NCBI GenBank assembly: GCA_016713565.1
Contig: JADJOX010000007.1
Location: 796,501 to 860,500 of the forward strand
Reading direction: 5' to 3'
Length of the DNA: 64,000 nt
Source of the DNA: Ignavibacteriota bacterium
Lineage (GTDB): Bacteria > Bacteroidota > Ignavibacteria > Ignavibacteriales > Melioribacteraceae
Below the pieces are notes generated by a model. The model had not been told where the DNA came from. It saw nothing but the letters and a program-made list of their open reading frames with translations, and searched no databases. The translations under genes were made by a program, and so were the position numbers. Below, one piece after another: positions 44,797 to 54,031 of this stretch. Within the stretch, counting starts at the first letter, position 1; each line of letters opens with the position of its first letter.

Positions 44797-44802
44797 TTTA
44801 AT

Positions 44803-45558
44803 ATGAAAAATTTATTAGTGATAATTGCATTATTTATAGTCGTTTCTAATTCTTCCGCTCAAGATTTAGAAACAATTATGAAACAGGGAAACGAATTTTA
44901 TCAAAGTAAACAATATAATGAAGCAATTACGAGTTATGAGTCAATTTTAAAACAAGGTTATATCAGCGGCGATTTGTTCTACAATTTAGGAAACGCGTAC
45001 TTTAAAATAGGACATTTGGGAAAATCAATTTTATATTATGAAAAAGCATTGAAAATTTCTCCTTCAAATGAAGATGCAGCTTATAATCTTAAAATCGCAA
45101 ACTCAAGAACCGTCGATAAAATTCAAGATATCCCGACATTGTTTTTTATCCAATGGTGGAATATTTTATTGTCTCTTTTTACATCAGCTACCTGGCAGAT
45201 AATTATAATTATTTTTTATCTTTTATTTCTCGTGTGCATTGGAGTTTATTTTTTAATAAGAAACCTTCAGTTACAAAAATTCGCTTTAATTTTCGGCTTT
45301 ATTAATATTTTTTTACTTTTTTTATCCATTATTCTCTTTATCTCAAGCATAAACAGAGAAATGAATTTTAATAATGGAATTTTAATTCAATCCGTTATTT
45401 CAACTAAAATTTCACCGGATATACAAAGCAGTGATGCTTTTGTTATTCATGAAGGAATTAAATTTGAGATTGAAGACAAAGTTGATAATTGGTCAAAGAT
45501 TAAACTTTCAGATGGAAAAGTAGGCTGGCTGCCAAATCAGAGTTTTGAAGAGATTTAA
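44803..45558 (+). CDS. batE: BatE, TPR protein with membrane spans and C-terminal SH3-like domain
   Basis: The 251-residue protein has a signal peptide ending SSAQ (about 20), TPR repeats (QGNEFYQSKQYNEAITSYESIL, LFYNLGNAYFKIGHLGKSILYYEKAL), two hydrophobic spans (about 125-185) and a bacterial SH3-like end (VIHEGIKFEIEDKVDNWSKIKLSDGKVGWLPNQSFEEI). It closes the eight-gene Bat operon and is followed by a weak hairpin. Confidence 0.9.
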   Translation: MKNLLVIIALFIVVSNSSAQDLETIMKQGNEFYQSKQYNEAITSYESILKQGYISGDLFYNLGNAYFKIGHLGKSILYYEKALKISPSNEDAAYNLKIANSRTVDKIQDIPTLFFIQWWNILLSLFTSATWQIIIIIFYLLFLVCIGVYFLIRNLQLQKFALIFGFINIFLLFLSIILFISSINREMNFNNGILIQSVISTKISPDIQSSDAFVIHEGIKFEIEDKVDNWSKIKLSDGKVGWLPNQSFEEI

Positions 45559-45564
45559 AAATAA

Positions 45565-45590
45565 AAAGGATCTTTAATTAAAGACCCTTT
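45565..45590. terminator. Probable terminator after batE
   Basis: AAAGGATCTTTAA and TTAAAGACCCTTT (45565-45590) form a nearly perfect palindrome with one A-C mismatch, between batE and the convergent small gene. The T tract is weak (GATTTATT), so efficiency is uncertain. Confidence 0.5.
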
Positions 45591-45595
45591 GATTT

Positions 45596-45639
45596 ATTAA
45601 GAAGCTTTTTTTGTTTCAACAGATATTAAGAAGCTTTTT
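45596..45639. repeat. 15-bp direct repeat pair at the 3' end of the small minus-strand gene
   Basis: ATTAAGAAGCTTTTT occurs at 45596-45610 and again at 45625-45639, 29 bp apart. The second copy contains the stop codon and last codons (KAS) of the 84-residue gene; the first lies just beyond it. A local duplication is the simplest origin. Confidence 0.6.
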
Positions 45640-45880
45640 GATACTCTTTAGTTAACCAATTTCTTGATTGTAAGTAATATTTTTTAATTACTGATTCATC
45701 GAATTCCAATGCCCAAATTACATCAGGATTTACTTGCGAAATGATTTCTTCGTCAGTATTATTAAATTTTAATCTGTGATAATAGATATTTCCTTGAGGA
45801 GTTTTATATAAATTATGGTTTAATTTATTGCTTCCTCTGTTATCTATTGTCCAGTCAAATTTTTCTGCTTCGTAAATCAT
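45626..45880 (-). CDS. Small hypothetical protein (84 residues)
   Basis: A strong ribosome site (AGGAGCC, 4 nt before the ATG) supports this short gene. The product is soluble and acidic-to-neutral, rich in Asn, Tyr and Trp (FDWTIDNRGSNKLNHNLYK, NIYYHRLKFNN, DVIWALEFDES). No family is recognised. It stands alone between the Bat operon and a 367-bp non-coding stretch. Its end is duplicated as a 15-bp direct repeat. Confidence 0.65.
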   Translation of the reverse strand: MIYEAEKFDWTIDNRGSNKLNHNLYKTPQGNIYYHRLKFNNTDEEIISQVNPDVIWALEFDESVIKKYYLQSRNWLTKEYQKAS

Positions 45881-46247
45881 TTTGGCTCCTTTTGAGTATT
45901 CTATTTTGATATTTCCTTTTACTTTTCAAGTTTGGTGCCAATACCAAAAAGCCATAAAATGATTCAAATTCGCAATTTTTATTCAATTTTATATTGTATC
46001 AAAATGTAAAATCTCATTTTTGTGTTTCATTATGAATCAACTCCAACTTTTGATATTTCTGAACTTTCGATTTTATTGCCTAAAAACATGAAGAGAAATG
46101 AATTTAAAAAACTCTTTAAATAATTTCCGATAATGAACTTAGATTTAAACAAATTCAAGCCATTCACAATTTTATTTTTCCTTAATAATATTATTGAACA
46201 AATAAATTAGTTTTACGTCCAATTTGCATGAATAATCAGGTATCTTG
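45881..46247. other. Non-coding gap, 367 bp
   Basis: This AT-rich gap separates the divergent 84-residue gene and the DUF5916 gene. I see no further coding frame, RNA gene, repeat or strong hairpin. Promoters for both genes must lie here, but no single match to consensus stands out. Confidence 0.6.
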
Positions 46248-48428
46248 ATGAAAATAAAATTTACGGGAATTCTCTTTATTATTTGTTTTCAATTTCTCAC
46301 CGCACAAAGCTCAGAAAAGGAATTAAATCTAAATTTCATAAAAGAAGAAATAAAAGTCGATGGATATATTGATGATTCATGGGATTTAGCTGATTCTGTT
46401 TCTGATTTTATAGAATTTTTGCCTTATAATTCAGTAGAGCCAAAAAGAAAAACAACCGCAAAAGTCATTACCAACGAAAATTCAATTTATTGTTTAATGA
46501 TTTGCTATGATGAAATTGAAAATATTCAAAATTATACTGGCAAATTGGATGAATTTTCCGGAGATATTGTTTCTTTTATGATAGATACATTTGGCGATAA
46601 AAGAACCGCTTACAAATTTGGTGTTTCTGCAAGCGGAGTTAGAGTAGACTGCAGATTACTTGATGACGCGAGAAATAGAGATTACAATTGGGATGGTATT
46701 TGGTTTGCCGATTCTAAAATTTATAATTGGGGATTTGTAGTTGAAATGGAAATACCTTACAAATCAATTCAATACGATAAAACACTCAAAAAATGGGGAT
46801 TGGATTTTGATAGATGGCGTCCGATAGACTCCGAAGATATTTATTGGGGAAAGTATGAGCAAAATGAAGGTCAAAGAATTTCTAAATTCGGCGTATTAAA
46901 TTTAAATGACTTTTCGCCAAAAATTGACGGATTAAATTTAGAAATTTATCCTGTTGGAATTTCAAAAGCTACTTACTTAAAAAATGATAAATACGACGTC
47001 GATCTTGACGCAGGAATTGATATTTTTTATAATCCTTCACAAGCATTAACATTTCAGCTAACCGCAAATCCGGACTTTGCTCAAATTGAAGCTGATCCGT
47101 TTGATTTTAATATTTCAAGGTATGAATCTTATTTTGAAGAAAAAAGACCGTTTTTTACCGAAGGAAGTGAAGTTTTTTCACCCTCCGGAAGACAAAACAA
47201 TTCAGGATTTTACAGACCTTTGGAACTTTTTTATTCCAGAAGAATCGGCAAGCTGCTGCCTGATGGAACAGAAGTACCACTGCAAATTGGGACAAGAGTT
47301 TTTGGAAGATACGATGATTTTGAATACGGTGGTTTCTTTGCTCAAACAGGTAAAACAAATTATAAAAATGACGGCGAAAAATTAACAGAAGATAATGCTG
47401 TTTTCGGTTCGGCTAGAATAAAAAAGCAAATTTTGGAAAATTCTTCTGTTGGATTATTATTTGTAGGAAAGCACAGTAATAATGAAGACAACGGTGTTTT
47501 AGATGTTGACGGCGCTTTTAGAGGTGCAAACTGGCAACTTGCATATCAATTGGCCCGTTCTTTTAAAAATGATGAAGGTGATTATGCGGTATCTGCCGGA
47601 TATACACAATTTATGGAAAATTGGCTTAATCTTTTTAGAACAAGATACATTGGAAATAAATTTGATATTGATCAAATTGGTTATGTACCTTGGCGCGGGA
47701 CATCAAATTCAGTCGGTTTAACCGGCCCCCGCTGGGAATTTAATGAGGGTCCGATAAATGCAATTCTGCTGTATTTTGGCGGATATTTAGGTTGGGAAAA
47801 AATAGATAATTATACCGATTACGGCGGCGTTTTGGGGTATAATATGAATTTTAGAAATAATTGGGGATTTGAAATTAATCTTGATGCTGGAAAATCAAAA
47901 GACCAAAAAATTTACTATTCTTCATACAGCGCAAGCTTAAGTTCATGGTTCGATATTTCACCCAAGTGGCATGCAAATTTAAATTTGGGGTATACAAACA
48001 CTTATAATTTTTCAAGAGAATATTTGGCTTTTTATTCATGGGCAGAAACATACTTTAATTGGAATGTTCTGAACTTTTTAAATGTTGGAACCGCGCTTAA
48101 TTTTTTCATTGAAGGAAATCCCGAACATAAAATTGAAGATATTACAATGAATGCAAGGCCATATTTTTCACTTACCCCAATTAACGATCTAAATATTAAA
48201 ATGTATTTCGATAATGTATTTGTAAAATCAACGGATAAATTGGAGCAGTTGATAATAGGCTTTTTGTTTGCATATAATTTTTCGCCTAAAAGCTGGATCT
48301 ATTTGGCTGTGAACGATGTACAAGACAGAAGCGATCGTTACGATATTAATAACAATTTGTTGGATAGAAAATTACACGTTAAAAATAGAGCCGGTGTTTT
48401 TAAAGTAAAATATTTATACTATTTTTAA
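46248..48428 (+). CDS. DUF5916 outer-membrane protein with N-terminal CBM9-like domain
   Basis: The 726-residue protein has a signal peptide ending LTAQ (about 20). A carbohydrate-binding family 9-like domain follows (EIKVDGYIDDSWDLADSV, about 35-225). The DUF5916 barrel then begins with TANPDFAQIEADPFDFNISRYESYFEEKRPFFTEGSEVF and ends in a barrel-type terminus. Function is unknown; members are found widely in the FCB group and may bind or transport glycans. The ATG at 46248 is preferred over a TTG at 46245. Confidence 0.85.
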   Translation: MKIKFTGILFIICFQFLTAQSSEKELNLNFIKEEIKVDGYIDDSWDLADSVSDFIEFLPYNSVEPKRKTTAKVITNENSIYCLMICYDEIENIQNYTGKLDEFSGDIVSFMIDTFGDKRTAYKFGVSASGVRVDCRLLDDARNRDYNWDGIWFADSKIYNWGFVVEMEIPYKSIQYDKTLKKWGLDFDRWRPIDSEDIYWGKYEQNEGQRISKFGVLNLNDFSPKIDGLNLEIYPVGISKATYLKNDKYDVDLDAGIDIFYNPSQALTFQLTANPDFAQIEADPFDFNISRYESYFEEKRPFFTEGSEVFSPSGRQNNSGFYRPLELFYSRRIGKLLPDGTEVPLQIGTRVFGRYDDFEYGGFFAQTGKTNYKNDGEKLTEDNAVFGSARIKKQILENSSVGLLFVGKHSNNEDNGVLDVDGAFRGANWQLAYQLARSFKNDEGDYAVSAGYTQFMENWLNLFRTRYIGNKFDIDQIGYVPWRGTSNSVGLTGPRWEFNEGPINAILLYFGGYLGWEKIDNYTDYGGVLGYNMNFRNNWGFEINLDAGKSKDQKIYYSSYSASLSSWFDISPKWHANLNLGYTNTYNFSREYLAFYSWAETYFNWNVLNFLNVGTALNFFIEGNPEHKIEDITMNARPYFSLTPINDLNIKMYFDNVFVKSTDKLEQLIIGFLFAYNFSPKSWIYLAVNDVQDRSDRYDINNNLLDRKLHVKNRAGVFKVKYLYYF

Positions 48429-48603
48429 TTTTATTCCCCCGAATGAATAATATTAAGAAATGTTTTTTAATTAAAATTCTATTTAGTAGATTTTAGTAAA
48501 TCACATTATAATAATATCTATTTTTACAAATTCAGTTTTATTGTAAACCTTTTTTAATTCTATTTGTCTAACGAATATTAAAAATTTTTGGAAAAAAATC
48601 TTC

Positions 48604-51024
48604 ATGAAAAATTTTATACTTTTTGTTCTTCTATTAATGTCGGTTAACTCACAAATTTTTTCACAAAGAAATTTAGAAAATTCAATTAAAGGGAAAGTGA
48701 TTGATAAAGATGCGAAAGTTGCTTTGGAATATTCTAATATAATACTATTCAGTCAAAAAGACAGCACGCAGTCAAACGGTACCGTTACAAATGCCGAGGG
48801 TAATTTTATAATTTCTAATGTCCGTCCCGGTGAATATTTTCTAAAAATTAGTTTTATTGGTTACGAAACAACTAAAATAGAAAATTTAAAAATTGGTCCG
48901 CGGACAAATATTGAATTAGGCGATATATTATTAAAAGCCGAATCTTTTAATACAAAAGATGTTGTTGTTAGCGGAGAAAGAGCTGCTGTTTCATACCAAA
49001 TAGATAAAAAAGTAATAAACGTAAGCGAACAATTGACTTCCCTTTCTGGAAATGCGGTAGATGTTTTAGAAAATGTTCCTTCCGTAACAGTTGATATTGA
49101 TGGAAATGTAAGTCTAAGAGGAAGTTCCAATTTTACTGTTTTGATTGATGGAAAACCAACCATATTAGAATCAAATGAAGCACTTCAGAATATTCCCGCA
49201 AGTACAATTGAAAATATCGAAATTATTACAAATCCTTCGGCAAAATATAATCCGGAAGGAACCGCGGGTATTATCAATATTATCACAAAGAAAAATTCAC
49301 TGGAAGGAATAAGCGGAATTGCAAATTTAAATGGAGGAAATGGAACGCGATACGGTGCAGACGCAGTTTTTGAATCCAAAAGTGATCCAATTAATTTTAG
49401 TTTAGGTTTAGATTATAGTAAACATCTAATGGAAGGTGAAAATATTTCCGAAACTTGGACTTTATTTAACGGAAACAAGTATTACAGTTCTTCTGATGGA
49501 AATGGAAATCATGGCAGAGAAAATTATGGTATAAAGAGTTCTGTTGCTTACAGCTTAACTGATAATGACCTTTTTACACTAAACGGACGTTATGGTTACC
49601 GTGATGGAACGAACGGCTCTTCTCAAAATTATTCTCGTTGGAATGTTATTAATCCGGTGGAATTTAATTATTCAACCGTCAGCGATAGATCAAGAGGCGG
49701 TTATGATTATAGCGCAGGCTTAAATTATAATCATAATTTTGAAAGTAAAACACACACTTTAACAGCAGATTTAATTTATCAGCATAGTAATACAGATGAA
49801 TTTACATCATACAAACAATATGATTTGAATAAGATTATTATTGACGGTCAGGAGCAAACAGAAAAAGGACCTTCTTCATCATTTAGAATTAAAGTTGATT
49901 ATTCTTATCCAATTTCAGAAGCGTCAAAATTTGAAGCCGGTTATAGTTCAGATTTGGATTACTCAAATGATGTTAATGAATATTTTCTTTATGATTCATT
50001 AACTTCTGATTTTGAAATACAAGATCTTTTCGGAAAAGATGTAACCTACGATGACAATGTACACGCAATTTATTCTATGTATTCAAACCAAATAAGTGAT
50101 TTTGGATTTCAATTAGGATTAAGGACTGAATACACAGATAGACTTATAAAACTAAATAGAACCAATGAGGACTTTGCGATTGATAAATGGGACTATTTTC
50201 CTTCAGCGCATTTTTCTTATAAAATTGATTCTGAAAATCAATTAATGACAAGCTATACAAGAAGAATTCAAAGACCTAGGGGTTGGGAACTTGAACCGTT
50301 TTTAACTTGGATGGATTCTTATAATGTACGACAAGGAAATCCCGCGTTGAAACCTGAATATATTGATTCATACGAACTTGGCTATCAAAAAATGTTCGAT
50401 AGAAGTTTATTATCCGCAGAATTATATTACAGAATAAATAATAATAAAATTGAATTCTACCAAACAGCATATTCCGAAGATATAACATTAAGAGCGGTCG
50501 ATAATATTGGGAAGGATTATTCGTTCGGAAGTGAACTAATGTTTAATTTCGATCCATTAAAAATATGGAATGTAAACTTAATGGGTAATATTTATAATTA
50601 TAAAATCGTTGGTGAAATTCAAGAAACTAAATTTGATAGGGAAAGTTTTAATTGGAATACAAGATTAAACAATAGTATTAATTTTGGACCGTCAACTCAA
50701 TTACAGTTGAATTTGTTTTATAATAGTCCTACGGTTTCTGCTCAAGGTAGACAAGAAGATTTTGTTATGGCGGGTGCCGCATTCCGACAAATGTTTTTTG
50801 ATAAACAGCTTGCTTTAACTTTGCAAGTCAGAGATTTACTTGGTACAGGAAAAAGAGAATCAACCTCTCAATCAATTGATTTTTATAGATATAATAAATT
50901 TGTGATGGAATCCCCGGTTGTAATGTTAAACCTTAGATTTAATTTTAACAACTACAAATCAAAAAATCGCTCAGATAAAGAAGGCGGCGGAATGGAAATG
51001 GAAGGCGGTGGAGAGGATTTTTAA
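48604..51024 (+). CDS. TonB-receptor-like outer-membrane beta-barrel protein (PF14905 type)
   Basis: The 806-residue protein has a signal peptide ending IFSQ (about 20), then a carboxypeptidase-regulatory-like domain (IKGKVIDKDAKVALEYSNIILFSQ, SFIGYETTKIENL). The plug domain has GNAVDVLENVPSVTVDIDGNVSLRGSSNFTVLIDGKP and ITNPSAKYNPEGTAGIINIITKK. The large barrel has SYTRRIQRPRGWELEPFLTW and ends with a Gly/Met-rich tail (GGGMEMEGGGEDF). This matches the outer membrane beta-barrel family related to TonB-dependent receptors. The transported substrate is unknown. Confidence 0.88.
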   Translation: MKNFILFVLLLMSVNSQIFSQRNLENSIKGKVIDKDAKVALEYSNIILFSQKDSTQSNGTVTNAEGNFIISNVRPGEYFLKISFIGYETTKIENLKIGPRTNIELGDILLKAESFNTKDVVVSGERAAVSYQIDKKVINVSEQLTSLSGNAVDVLENVPSVTVDIDGNVSLRGSSNFTVLIDGKPTILESNEALQNIPASTIENIEIITNPSAKYNPEGTAGIINIITKKNSLEGISGIANLNGGNGTRYGADAVFESKSDPINFSLGLDYSKHLMEGENISETWTLFNGNKYYSSSDGNGNHGRENYGIKSSVAYSLTDNDLFTLNGRYGYRDGTNGSSQNYSRWNVINPVEFNYSTVSDRSRGGYDYSAGLNYNHNFESKTHTLTADLIYQHSNTDEFTSYKQYDLNKIIIDGQEQTEKGPSSSFRIKVDYSYPISEASKFEAGYSSDLDYSNDVNEYFLYDSLTSDFEIQDLFGKDVTYDDNVHAIYSMYSNQISDFGFQLGLRTEYTDRLIKLNRTNEDFAIDKWDYFPSAHFSYKIDSENQLMTSYTRRIQRPRGWELEPFLTWMDSYNVRQGNPALKPEYIDSYELGYQKMFDRSLLSAELYYRINNNKIEFYQTAYSEDITLRAVDNIGKDYSFGSELMFNFDPLKIWNVNLMGNIYNYKIVGEIQETKFDRESFNWNTRLNNSINFGPSTQLQLNLFYNSPTVSAQGRQEDFVMAGAAFRQMFFDKQLALTLQVRDLLGTGKRESTSQSIDFYRYNKFVMESPVVMLNLRFNFNNYKSKNRSDKEGGGMEMEGGGEDF

Positions 51025-51104
51025 CTCTCATGCATTTATTTCGATTATCGTTTAAGTAAATATTGATTTATTAAAATATTTCTATTCATTTCTAAGACTA
51101 TTTT

Positions 51105-51138
51105 AATATTACAAATATGTGTTGTATATTGTAATATT
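51105..51138. promoter_or_regulatory. Dyad-symmetric element upstream of a lipoprotein gene
   Basis: AATATTACAA (51105-51114) and TTGTAATATT (51129-51138) form a 10-bp perfect inverted repeat with a 14-nt spacer, 63 nt before the next ATG. It could be an operator or a terminator for the upstream barrel gene; there is no T tract. Confidence 0.35.
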
Positions 51139-51201
51139 TTATTTCGGTATTATTTATTTTATCATTATTCATATTAAATAAAAATAAATTAGGGAGAAAT
51201 T

Positions 51202-51756
51202 ATGAAACAACTAATTCAAATTACAAACAAAAATATTTTAAAACTATTTTTAGTAGCCAGTTTATTATTTATAATCTCTGCATGCGGAGATGATAGCAAT
51301 CCAACTGATAATGATGATAATAAAAATTCTTCAGGTACAACTCTAACTATTAATGGCGATGGATGGTCTAACAAATCACTTACTGTTGAAACTTCAGTTG
51401 CGACTTATGCTACTGTTTCTCAAATGACTGTAGTTAATGTTTCATTTAACGAAGATGTTCAAATGTTAATTTATGTAAATGGAGGGAAATCCGGTACTTA
51501 CAACTTTAAAGAAGTAGAATCCGGTCAAGGAAATGGAATAACTCTTACATCTGGAAGCGGTGAAACTGGAAAATATTATTTCTGGAAAGATAATTCCGGA
51601 TCAGTTACTATATCAAGTTATGGCTCTGTTGGTGGAAAAGTCTCTGGTACTTTTACTGGTAAACTATACAATGCAACTACTGATGCCGAAATTACAATTA
51701 CTGGAACTTTTAATGCAATGAGAACCGTTGATGTTCCTACAAGTGCATTAAATTAA
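51202..51756 (+). CDS. Lipoprotein of unknown function
   Basis: The 184-residue protein has a lipoprotein signal with lipobox IISAC (Cys28), then an Asp/Asn-rich spacer (GDDSNPTDNDDNKNSSG) and a beta-rich domain with GKSGTYNFKEVESGQ, GSVTISSYGSVGGKVSGTFTG and ITGTFNAMRTVDVP. This arrangement is common for surface lipoproteins of this phylum. No enzyme family is recognised. AGGGAG precedes the ATG, so the start is secure. Confidence 0.75.
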   Translation: MKQLIQITNKNILKLFLVASLLFIISACGDDSNPTDNDDNKNSSGTTLTINGDGWSNKSLTVETSVATYATVSQMTVVNVSFNEDVQMLIYVNGGKSGTYNFKEVESGQGNGITLTSGSGETGKYYFWKDNSGSVTISSYGSVGGKVSGTFTGKLYNATTDAEITITGTFNAMRTVDVPTSALN

Positions 51757-51773
51757 TTCTTTGTAAATCAAAT

Positions 51774-52628
51774 TCAATTTTTGGAAGCCAATAGAATCTT
51801 TACATTAAATTCTATTGGCTTCATCATATCATTCATTCCAGGTCTTTCACCCATTTCACCTTTTCTTGCTCTTTGAGAGAACTCTCTTTCATTCGTATCG
51901 CCATCGGGATTTCTCATTCCTCCTCTTTTGCCTCCTTCCCGATCAATAAAATCATGTTTTTCAATTTCACCAGACGCAAATCTTAAATTGATTTCATCGT
52001 TTGGTTCTGCATCATAGTAAATTTTGTTTTTAATGTTTTGAGCGTAAGGAATTCTTAATTCGTATACTAATTGATTTTGTTCAATATTTACAAAAACCTC
52101 CAAGCCGGAATCATTTTTTAGCTTATAAACATTGAGCGGAAAATTTTCATCATCAACAATTAATATTTCATCCTGCTCCGCTTTAAATTTTTCAATTAAT
52201 TTATTTTCAAATTTACCTTCATTACTTGGACTATTATTTTTTTGACCAAACTCATTTCTATCTTTCATTTCCGGAACAATTTCCATTTTACCGCTGAATT
52301 CTTTTCTTATGGGATATTGCACGCCAAAATTGTTTTTATCATTGTTCGGAGATTCAAACCAAATAGTAAAACCATTATTTAAAATTTTCATTACTTTTGA
52401 TCTGTCCGAAGTTAAAAGACATATATAAATATTCTCTTCATCATTTGTAATACCAAGCGCGACTTTTTCATCATCAAAATAATTTAGGTTACCTTCCCAA
52501 TCTTGTTTTTTACCGTCTATAGAAATTTCTTTTTCATTCCATTTACTTTTTAATTCTAATTCAGAGCAGCTTATAACCGAAATAATAATCAGTGCTAAGA
52601 TGAGTTTTGCAAAATTGTACTTTATCAT
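51774..52628 (-). CDS. Lipoprotein with CBM9/DOMON-like N-terminal domain
   Basis: The 284-residue protein has a lipoprotein signal (MIKYNFAKLILALIIISVISC, Cys21). The mature part begins KEISIDGKKQDWEGN, then VALGITNDEENIYICLLTSDR and NGFTIWFESPNNDKNNFGVQYPI, a pattern like the CBM9-like domain of DUF5916 proteins. The C-terminal third is Gly/Arg/Met-rich (GGKRGGMRNPDG, GEMGERPGMNDMMKP). The frame extends to a TTG at 52661, but the ATG at 52628 gives the correct signal. Function is unknown. Its 3' end encodes a perfect 14-bp inverted repeat. Confidence 0.7.
   Translation of the reverse strand: MIKYNFAKLILALIIISVISCSELELKSKWNEKEISIDGKKQDWEGNLNYFDDEKVALGITNDEENIYICLLTSDRSKVMKILNNGFTIWFESPNNDKNNFGVQYPIRKEFSGKMEIVPEMKDRNEFGQKNNSPSNEGKFENKLIEKFKAEQDEILIVDDENFPLNVYKLKNDSGLEVFVNIEQNQLVYELRIPYAQNIKNKIYYDAEPNDEINLRFASGEIEKHDFIDREGGKRGGMRNPDGDTNEREFSQRARKGEMGERPGMNDMMKPIEFNVKILLASKN
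51784..51822. terminator. Inverted repeat inside the 3' end of the lipoprotein gene (possible shared terminator)
   Basis: GAAGCCAATAGAAT (51784-51797) is perfectly complementary to ATTCTATTGGCTTC (51809-51822), with an 11-nt loop. It lies within the last 16 codons of the minus-strand lipoprotein and 28 nt after the stop of the convergent plus-strand lipoprotein. It could terminate the plus-strand transcript, although no strong T tract follows. Confidence 0.5.
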
Positions 52629-52700
52629 ACCGTTAACCAAAAATTTATATAAATTCGACAATTAAATTTATATATGGGTTTAATTACAAAACACAATATT

Positions 52701-53885
52701 TTACATTCTTTCAACTATCAAAGCTGAAGCTTCTCCTCCGCCAATACATAATGATGCTAATCCGTATTTTGAATTGGTTTCTTTAAGTGAGTGGAGTAAA
52801 GTTGTTAATATTCTTGATCCGCTTGCTCCGATAGGATGACCCAATGCCACGGCTCCTCCTTTAATATTTACTTTCGCGGAATCTAAACCTAATTCTTTAT
52901 TTACAACGAGTGAGACGACTGCAAACGCTTCATTGATTTCAAATAAATCAATATCTTCAATTTTTAGATCAGCTTTATTCAATACTTTTTTTATAGCGTC
53001 TATTGGAGCGGTTGTAAACCATTTAGGGTCTTTTGCTGCGGAACTTTGAGCAATAATTTTTGCAATTGGTTTTAGGTTCATCATTTCCGCTTTTTCTTTG
53101 CTGACAAGTAAAATTGCCGAAGCTCCATCATTAATTGAAGAAGCATTCGCAGCTGTAATCGTTCCATCTTTTTTAAATACGGGTTTTAGTGTTTTTAATT
53201 TTTCAAAATTTACTATTTGAGGATCTTCATCGGTATCAATAATAACATTTCCTTTTTTTGTTTGTATTTCAACTGGAATAATTTCATTCGCGAACTTTTT
53301 TTCTTCTATACTTTTTAATGCTCTTTTATAACTTTCAATTGCAAAGTCATCCTGCTCTTGTCTGGTAATTTTATATTCATCCGCACAAATTTCCGCAATA
53401 TTTCCCATATGAATTTTATCATACGCGTCAACTAAACCGTCATCCAGCAAGCCATCAATTAATTGTTGATCTCCCATTTTATATCCATTACGAATGTTTT
53501 TAATATAATATGGAATTTGCGACATACATTCCATTCCACCTGCAATTATAGTTTCGGCATCACCAAGCGCTATAGCCTGTGAAGCCAGCATAACTGATTT
53601 AAGTCCTGAACCGCATACTTTATTTATCGTCATACACTGAACTGAATTGTTTAATCCTGCACCAAGAGCTGCTTGTCTTGCCGGTGCTTGTCCTTCACCG
53701 GACTGTATAACATTACCCATAATAACTTCATCAACATCATTATAATTAAGCTTATTTCTCTCAATTAAAGCTTTAATAACTATACTTCCCAATTTTACTG
53801 CCGGTAAAGTGCTTAAGCTGCCCATAAAGGAACCAACTGGTGTTCTTACTGCATCTATTATATAAACTTCTCTTATATGATTCAT
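52701..53885 (-). CDS. Acetyl-CoA C-acetyltransferase (thiolase)
   Basis: The 394-residue thiolase condenses or cleaves acetoacetyl-CoA. Active-site C91 lies in TINKVCGSGLKSVML, H350 in GGAVALGHPIGASGSR and C380 in ASLCIGGGEASALIVERM. EINEAFAVV is also kept. The length and motifs fit the biosynthetic (AtoB/PhaA) class. GAGGA precedes the ATG. No other fatty-acid or ketone gene is adjacent, so the pathway is open. Confidence 0.95.
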   Translation of the reverse strand: MNHIREVYIIDAVRTPVGSFMGSLSTLPAVKLGSIVIKALIERNKLNYNDVDEVIMGNVIQSGEGQAPARQAALGAGLNNSVQCMTINKVCGSGLKSVMLASQAIALGDAETIIAGGMECMSQIPYYIKNIRNGYKMGDQQLIDGLLDDGLVDAYDKIHMGNIAEICADEYKITRQEQDDFAIESYKRALKSIEEKKFANEIIPVEIQTKKGNVIIDTDEDPQIVNFEKLKTLKPVFKKDGTITAANASSINDGASAILLVSKEKAEMMNLKPIAKIIAQSSAAKDPKWFTTAPIDAIKKVLNKADLKIEDIDLFEINEAFAVVSLVVNKELGLDSAKVNIKGGAVALGHPIGASGSRILTTLLHSLKETNSKYGLASLCIGGGEASALIVERM

Positions 53886-54031
53886 ATTTCCTCTTTTCTT
53901 TTTTTAATAAACATATATTAATCTTTGAAAGAAATATTTACAAGAAATTAATTCGATTTTTATTACCTCATTTTGTAATTTCATTTAAACATTTTAATTT
54001 ATAAATAATCTGAAATCAGAATTTTTTTATC

